Shown one piece after another: positions 60,052 through 64,000 of a stretch of 64,000 bases of DNA. The DNA is taken from NCBI RefSeq assembly GCF_000835165.1, contig NZ_CP007790.1, forward strand, positions 1,178,001-1,242,000. Direction: 5' to 3'. Made by a program: the position numbers and the translations under genes. The stretch comes from Corynebacterium marinum DSM 44953 (lineage in GTDB: Bacteria; Actinomycetota; Actinomycetes; Mycobacteriales; Mycobacteriaceae). Within the stretch, counting starts at the first letter, position 1; each line of letters opens with the position of its first letter. Under the pieces are notes generated by a model, which saw only the letters and a program-made list of their open reading frames with translations, did no database searches and was not told the DNA's origin.

Positions 60052-61032
60052 ATGTTCTCCCCTCGCACCACGGTGGTGGCAGGCCTCACCGCCGCCGCCC
60101 TCTTCCTCACCGCATGCTCCTCTGACTCCGATTCCTCCACGGACGCCGCGGGCGACGACGCGTACACCGTCGGAATCAACCAGCTCGTCCAGCACCCCGC
60201 CCTCGACGCCGCCACCGCCGGCTTCAAGGAGGCCTTCGCCGACGCAGGTGTGGACGTGGAGTTCGACGAGCAGAACGCCAACGGCGAGCAGGCCACCGCA
60301 CTGACCATCGCCCAGCAGTTCGCAGGCAAGGACCTGGACATGGTGCTGGCCGTTGCCACCCCGGCCGCGCAGGCCACCGCACAGAACATCACCGACATTC
60401 CGGTCCTGTTCACCGCCGTCACGGACCCGGTCTCCGCCGAACTGGTGGATTCCGAGGAGGCCCCGGGCGGCAACGTCACCGGCACCTCCGACGTCGCCCC
60501 CATCGGGGACCAGCTCGACCTGCTCAAGGAGCTCGTCCCGGACGCCCGCACCGTCGGCATCGTCTACGCCTCCGGCGAGGTCAACTCCCAGGTCCAGGTC
60601 GAGGCCGCCCGGGAGGCCGCGGGTCCCCGCGATCTGGAGATCACCACCCAGACCGTGACCACGGCCAACGACATCCAGCAGGCCGTCGAGGCCCTCGGCG
60701 ACGTCGACGCCATCTACGTGCCCACCGACAACATGGTCGTCGCCGGCATCGCTTCCCTGGTCCAGGTCGCCGAGCAGAAGCAGATCCCGGTGATCGCGGC
60801 CGAGGCCGGCACCGTCGAGGGCGGCGCCGTTGCCACTCTGGGCATCGACTACACCGAGCTGGGCCGCCAGACGGGCGAAATGGCCCTGCGTGTGCTCCGC
60901 GACGGCGAGGACACCGCCACCATGCCGGTGGAGAAGGCCACCGAGTTCACCTACGTCATCAACGAAGACGCCGCGCAGCGTCAGGGCGTGACCGTCCCGC
61001 AGGCGATCCTCGACGAGGCCGAGACCGTATGA
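60052..61032 (+). CDS. ABC importer lipoprotein, ABC_sub_bind family
   Basis: 326 residues. The lipoprotein signal is PRTTVVAGLTAAALFLTAC. The mature part YTVGINQLVQHPALDAATAGFKEAF... then LTIAQQFAGKDLDMVLAVATPAAQA and IPVLFTAVTDPVSAELV identifies the ABC_sub_bind (PF04392) family, to which the streptococcal tryptophan transporter TrpX belongs. The ligand here is not known. AAGGAACTCCTC leads to ATG 60052; a TTG at 60007 in frame lacks support. First gene of a three-gene operon. Confidence 0.92.
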   Translation: MFSPRTTVVAGLTAAALFLTACSSDSDSSTDAAGDDAYTVGINQLVQHPALDAATAGFKEAFADAGVDVEFDEQNANGEQATALTIAQQFAGKDLDMVLAVATPAAQATAQNITDIPVLFTAVTDPVSAELVDSEEAPGGNVTGTSDVAPIGDQLDLLKELVPDARTVGIVYASGEVNSQVQVEAAREAAGPRDLEITTQTVTTANDIQQAVEALGDVDAIYVPTDNMVVAGIASLVQVAEQKQIPVIAAEAGTVEGGAVATLGIDYTELGRQTGEMALRVLRDGEDTATMPVEKATEFTYVINEDAAQRQGVTVPQAILDEAETV

Positions 61033-61940
61033 TCGGCGCCGTCGAAGTCGGCCTCATCTACGGGGTGATGGCCCTGGGCGTCTTCCTGACGTTCCGGGTC
61101 CTCAACTTCCCCGACCTGACGGTCGACGGCAGCTTCACCACCGGCGCAGCCACCGCGGCCGTCGGCATCCTCAACGGTTGGCATCCCGTGCTGGCCACCC
61201 TGGCGGGCTTCGTCACCGGTTTCCTTGCCGGCGCCGTCACCGGTCTACTGCACACCAAGGGCCGCATCGACGGGTTGCTCGCGGGAATCCTCACCATGAT
61301 CGCCCTGTGGTCGATCAACCTGCGCATCATGGGCGGGGCGAACATCCCCATGCTCCGCCAGGAAACGCTGTTCACCCCGCTCCGTGACGCCGGAATCCTG
61401 GGGACCTGGGCCGGCGCGGCCATCCTCGCCGTCCTCGTCTCGCTGCTCGGGCTGATCGTGGTGTGGTTCCTCACGACCGACCTCGGCCTGTCCCTGCGCG
61501 CCACCGGCGACAACGGGCAGATGATCACGTCCTTCGGCGTGTCCACCGACTTCACCAAGACGCTCACCCTGGCACTGTCGAACGGTTTCGTCGGCATGTG
61601 CGGCGCGCTCGTGGGCCAGTACCAGGGCTTCGCCGACATCTCCATGGGCATCGGCCTCATCCTCGTCGGACTGGCCTCGGTCATCCTCGGCCAGGCCGTC
61701 CTCGGCCAGCGCATGCTGTGGCTCGCGGTGTTCGCCGTCATCGTCGGCGCCGTGATCTACCGCATCATCATCTTCCTGGCGCTGCAGGTCGGACTCGACC
61801 CCAACGACATGAAGCTGATCACCGCGCTCCTGGTCATCGTCGCCCTCCTGGTGCCACGCTGGAAGGGTCTGACCAGCAGAGTCAGCCGCCGGCCCGCAGC
61901 AGCGGCCGGCGCCAAGGTTCCGGCCGGAAAGGCGGTGTAG
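61029..61940 (+). CDS. ABC importer permease
   Basis: 303 residues. About eight or nine membrane helices (VGLIYGVMALGVFLTFRVLNFPDLTVDGSFTTGAATA is the typical start; LSNGFVGMCGALVGQYQGFADISMGIGLILVGLASVILG in the middle). It is of the branched-chain-permease fold (BPD_transp_2), which matches ABC_sub_bind systems. Coupled to the upstream gene by ATGA. One permease gene only, so it probably homodimerises. Confidence 0.92.
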   Translation: MIGAVEVGLIYGVMALGVFLTFRVLNFPDLTVDGSFTTGAATAAVGILNGWHPVLATLAGFVTGFLAGAVTGLLHTKGRIDGLLAGILTMIALWSINLRIMGGANIPMLRQETLFTPLRDAGILGTWAGAAILAVLVSLLGLIVVWFLTTDLGLSLRATGDNGQMITSFGVSTDFTKTLTLALSNGFVGMCGALVGQYQGFADISMGIGLILVGLASVILGQAVLGQRMLWLAVFAVIVGAVIYRIIIFLALQVGLDPNDMKLITALLVIVALLVPRWKGLTSRVSRRPAAAAGAKVPAGKAV

Positions 61941-61942
61941 CA

Positions 61943-62734
61943 GTGCTCAGCATCGACTCCATCTCCAAGACGTTCTTCCCGGGCACGGTCAACGAACGCA
62001 CCGCACTGGACAACGTGAGCCTGACCATGGACGAAGGCGACTTCGTCACCGTCATCGGCTCCAACGGAGCGGGCAAGTCCACGCTCCTCAACGCCGTCTC
62101 CGGCCGCCTTCCCGTCGACTCCGGCACCGTCCAGATCGACGGGAAGAAGGTCAACCGGCTGCCCGAATACAAGCGCGCGCAGTATGTCGGCCGCGTCTTC
62201 CAGGACCCCCTGGCGGGCACCGCCCCCAACCTCACCATCGAGGAGAACCTCTCCCTGGCGCTGTTGCGGGGCAAGCGCCGCGGCCTCGGGCGCGGGTTGA
62301 ACAGGAAGCGGCGTGAAGAGTTCGTCGAGAAGCTCGCCAGCCTGGAGCTCGGCCTCGAGGACCGCCTCGCGGCCAAGGTGGGTCTGCTTTCCGGCGGCCA
62401 GCGCCAGGCGCTGTCGCTGCTCATGGCAGGGTTCACCAACCCCCGGATCATGCTTCTCGACGAGCACACCGCCGCCCTCGACCCCCAGCGCGCCGAACTG
62501 GTCACCGGCCTGACCGAGAGGATCGTCTCCGAAGGCGGGCTGACGACCCTCATGGTCACCCACAACATGGAACAGGCGATCCGCCTGGGCAACCGGTTGA
62601 TCATGATGCACGAGGGACGCATCGTCTACGAGGCCGACCAGGCCACGAAGTCGAAGCTCACCGTGAGGGACCTGCTCCAGGAATTCACCAACATCAAGGG
62701 CGCCACGCTCTCCGACAAGGCGTTCCTGGGCTGA
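61943..62734 (+). CDS. ABC importer ATPase
   Basis: 263 residues from [20 protein letters not shown] is Walker A, LSGGQRQALSLLMAG the signature, MLLDEHTAALDP the Walker B (H follows E, as in this subfamily) and MVTHNMEQAI the switch. It starts 2 nt after the permease stop. The terminator at 62750-62782 ends the operon. Upstream in-frame sequence lies inside the permease gene and is a shadow. Confidence 0.93.
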   Translation: MLSIDSISKTFFPGTVNERTALDNVSLTMDEGDFVTVIGSNGAGKSTLLNAVSGRLPVDSGTVQIDGKKVNRLPEYKRAQYVGRVFQDPLAGTAPNLTIEENLSLALLRGKRRGLGRGLNRKRREEFVEKLASLELGLEDRLAAKVGLLSGGQRQALSLLMAGFTNPRIMLLDEHTAALDPQRAELVTGLTERIVSEGGLTTLMVTHNMEQAIRLGNRLIMMHEGRIVYEADQATKSKLTVRDLLQEFTNIKGATLSDKAFLG

Positions 62735-62749
62735 CCGTCCGAACACGGG

Positions 62750-62782
62750 AATCCGCCGCCGGGCATCCGGCGGCGGATTTTT
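62750..62782. terminator. Bidirectional terminator between importer operon and thioredoxin-like gene
   Basis: AATCCGCCGCCGG (62750-62762) and CCGGCGGCGGATT (62767-62779) pair perfectly over 13 bp around GCAT. TTT(C) follows on the plus strand; on the minus strand AA at the stem start also gives TT. It separates two converging genes. Confidence 0.92.
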
Positions 62783-62788
62783 CTCGTC

Positions 62789-63166
62789 TCAGTCGACCGC
62801 CATACCCTCCACGAACGTGATGAACTCCTTCTCCCGGCTCATGATGTCCAGGAACCGCGGGGCGTCGGGGACGGTGCTGAAGGTGCCGGACTCCGGGCGG
62901 GGAGTGGGGTCGCGGTAGATGAGGTCGCCGTCCCGGTAGATGAGCAGCACCGGGATAGTGGAGATCTCCAGGTCCTTGACCAGGCGCTGCTGGATCTCGA
63001 CCTCGGCGTCGCCGAAGGAGGCCGACGGGACCGCCTCCGAGGCGGTCTTGAAGATGCGGTGGAAGCGCAGGCACGGCCCGCAGGAGGTGGACCAGAAGTT
63101 GACCAGGACCAGGCCGTCCCGGCGGGTGAAGTCGTCGAAGGTGTCGTAGGTCAGGGGAGTGATCAT
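62789..63166 (-). CDS. Thioredoxin-like protein
   Basis: 125 residues, thioredoxin fold: LVLVNFWSTSCGPCLRFHRIF carries the CGPC active site, and STIPVLLIYRDGD has the cis-proline (TIP). The C-terminal segment after about residue 85 is longer than in TrxA. No signal peptide, so it is cytoplasmic. It likely reduces protein disulfides, partner unknown. Start ATG 63166; a weak GGAGA (minus strand GACAATGGACAC region) gives little help for the start. Confidence 0.88.
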   Translation of the reverse strand: MITPLTYDTFDDFTRRDGLVLVNFWSTSCGPCLRFHRIFKTASEAVPSASFGDAEVEIQQRLVKDLEISTIPVLLIYRDGDLIYRDPTPRPESGTFSTVPDAPRFLDIMSREKEFITFVEGMAVD

Positions 63167-63275
63167 GTGTCCATTGTCGCAGGAGAGGTGGACGAATTGG
63201 TCGGTTGACCTGCACGTATCTGTTGGCTACCCCTGGAGTTTACCCCCATGTCGGGGTCGTGCTCTAACTTGATTT

Positions 63276-63291
63276 TCGAACACATAGTCTA
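63276..63291 (+). promoter_or_regulatory. LexA/SOS-box-like operator of the right-edge gene
   Basis: TCGAACACATAGTCTA matches TCGAACATATGTTCGA at 12 of 16 positions, with a perfect left half TCGAACA. It overlaps the -10 candidate TAGTCT (63285-63290) and ends 26 nt before the likely ATG. 13E12/DUF222 genes of mycobacteria are known LexA targets. Confidence 0.6.
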
Positions 63292-63317
63292 TCGGCGGGA
63301 AGGGAGGAGGCATGGGC

Positions 63318-64000
63318 ATGCGGGCATCATGGGCGGTTCTCGACGCAGACGACTTCTACTACTCTGCCCGGCAAGCGAAAGTCTCCTCCGAGTACGCGTT
63401 CTGGCGCATCTGCCAGGTCGGCACGGAGCCGGCTTCCGAGGAGGACTGGACCACGGTCACCGCCATGCTCCACCGGTCCACCGGCATGTCCCACGGCACC
63501 ATAACCCGCCATCTCGACGCCCTGCACACTCTTGACCGTCTGCCCCGGCTGAAAGCGTTGGTGGAGTCCACCTGGCTACTCGACATGACTCACCTCGGCT
63601 ACATCGACCGCACGATCATCAAGGCCCCCGCCGAACTGCGGGAGGACGCCTTCTTGTGGGCCGCCCTCGACGACGATCTCATCGAATGTTTCACCCCCTC
63701 CCGGGCCCGTCAGCTGCTGCCCGGGAAGAGGGCCATCGTCGACACGGTGAGCAACACCATCCGGAGCGTCGAGGCCGCCGCCGCCCCCGATCAAAAGCCC
63801 GAAGGCGGGGAGACGTCCGCAGGGCCGACCCCCTGCGAAGACCCGGCGTCGCTGATGCGTACCCTCCCGCCGCCCGAGGATCCTTTCTCTCCCGTGCTTG
63901 ACGTGCAGGATCTGGCCGGAGGTGAAATTCGCTTCGAGCTCATCGTCGACCAGGCCACGGGTATCCGGATATCGGACGCTGTCAGCGGGGTCGCCTCCGG
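63318..64000 (+). CDS. DUF222/13E12-like protein, N-terminal part (runs off the right edge)
   Basis: 227 residues to the window end without a stop. MRASWAVLDADDFYYSARQAK is followed by a helical part with LDRLPRLKALVESTWLLDMTHLGYIDRTIIKAP, which resembles the helices of DUF222 proteins that usually end in an HNH nuclease domain; that domain would lie beyond the edge. A Pro/Glu-rich linker runs from about 155 to 195. ATG 63318 has GGGAGGAGG at about 8 nt; ATG 63312 is too close to it. The LexA-like box supports the family call. Confidence 0.6.
   Translation, partial: MRASWAVLDADDFYYSARQAKVSSEYAFWRICQVGTEPASEEDWTTVTAMLHRSTGMSHGTITRHLDALHTLDRLPRLKALVESTWLLDMTHLGYIDRTIIKAPAELREDAFLWAALDDDLIECFTPSRARQLLPGKRAIVDTVSNTIRSVEAAAAPDQKPEGGETSAGPTPCEDPASLMRTLPPPEDPFSPVLDVQDLAGGEIRFELIVDQATGIRISDAVSGVAS

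Overview
The window is chromosomal DNA of a high-GC actinobacterium, very probably a Corynebacterium. The gene order is the core actinobacterial one: uvrA, infC-rpmI-rplT, pheST, argCJBDFRGH, tyrS, rrn, HAD phosphatase-tlyA-nadK-recN-steA-steB-pyrG, xerD, parA-like/scpA/scpB/rluB/cmk/der. It closely follows the M. tuberculosis Rv1638-Rv1713 order and the C. glutamicum equivalent. The 16S sequence, the NusB-type boxA (GAGAACTCAATAG) and the tRNA-free rrn spacer fit the same genus. I do not name a species.

Layout. 1-8.2 kb: a partial DoxX-like gene, a metallo-beta-lactamase-fold hydrolase, uvrA behind a LexA-like box, two unrelated membrane proteins that overlap tail to tail, a membrane-anchored protein and a class-A beta-lactamase-like lipoprotein. 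8.2-15.5 kb: translation genes (infC with an ATC start and an attenuator-like leader, rpmI, rplT, a TrmH-type methyltransferase, pheST), plus a TM2 protein and a small secreted protein. 15.5-24.1 kb: the complete arginine cluster, with a probable ArgR operator at argC and a strong terminator after argH. 24.1-31.7 kb: a Trm112-like protein, tyrS and one 16S-23S-5S operon. 31.8-42.9 kb: a TPR protein, HAD phosphatase, a 53-residue conserved-position protein, tlyA, nadK, recN, steA, steB, pyrG, a Nudix hydrolase and xerD.

42.9-45.5 kb: an ABC-F gene read leftward, preceded by a six-codon leader ORF (MHLYFL), and a divergent secreted protein. 45.5-52.6 kb: pldP (parA-like), scpA, scpB, rluB, cmk and der, with an acetyltransferase and a sulfurtransferase inserted between scpA and scpB. 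52.6-64 kb is more accessory: a small unknown protein, a fasciclin lipoprotein, a methyltransferase divergent from a two-gene ABC exporter with complementary degenerate ATPase domains, an esterase lipoprotein, a diacylglycerol-kinase-like protein, a complete ABC importer of the ABC_sub_bind type, a thioredoxin-like protein, and at the right edge the start of a DUF222/13E12-like gene behind a LexA-like box.

Many genes show a TANNNT -10 hexamer 6-8 nt before the start codon and no Shine-Dalgarno, which predicts leaderless transcripts; I used this to choose several starts. The points most worth a second look are the MHLYFL leader of the ABC-F gene, which resembles the macrolide-sensing MsrD leader, and the ABC exporter pair in which each subunit lacks the ATPase motifs the other keeps. 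I saw no CRISPR array, tRNA gene, insertion sequence or prophage.
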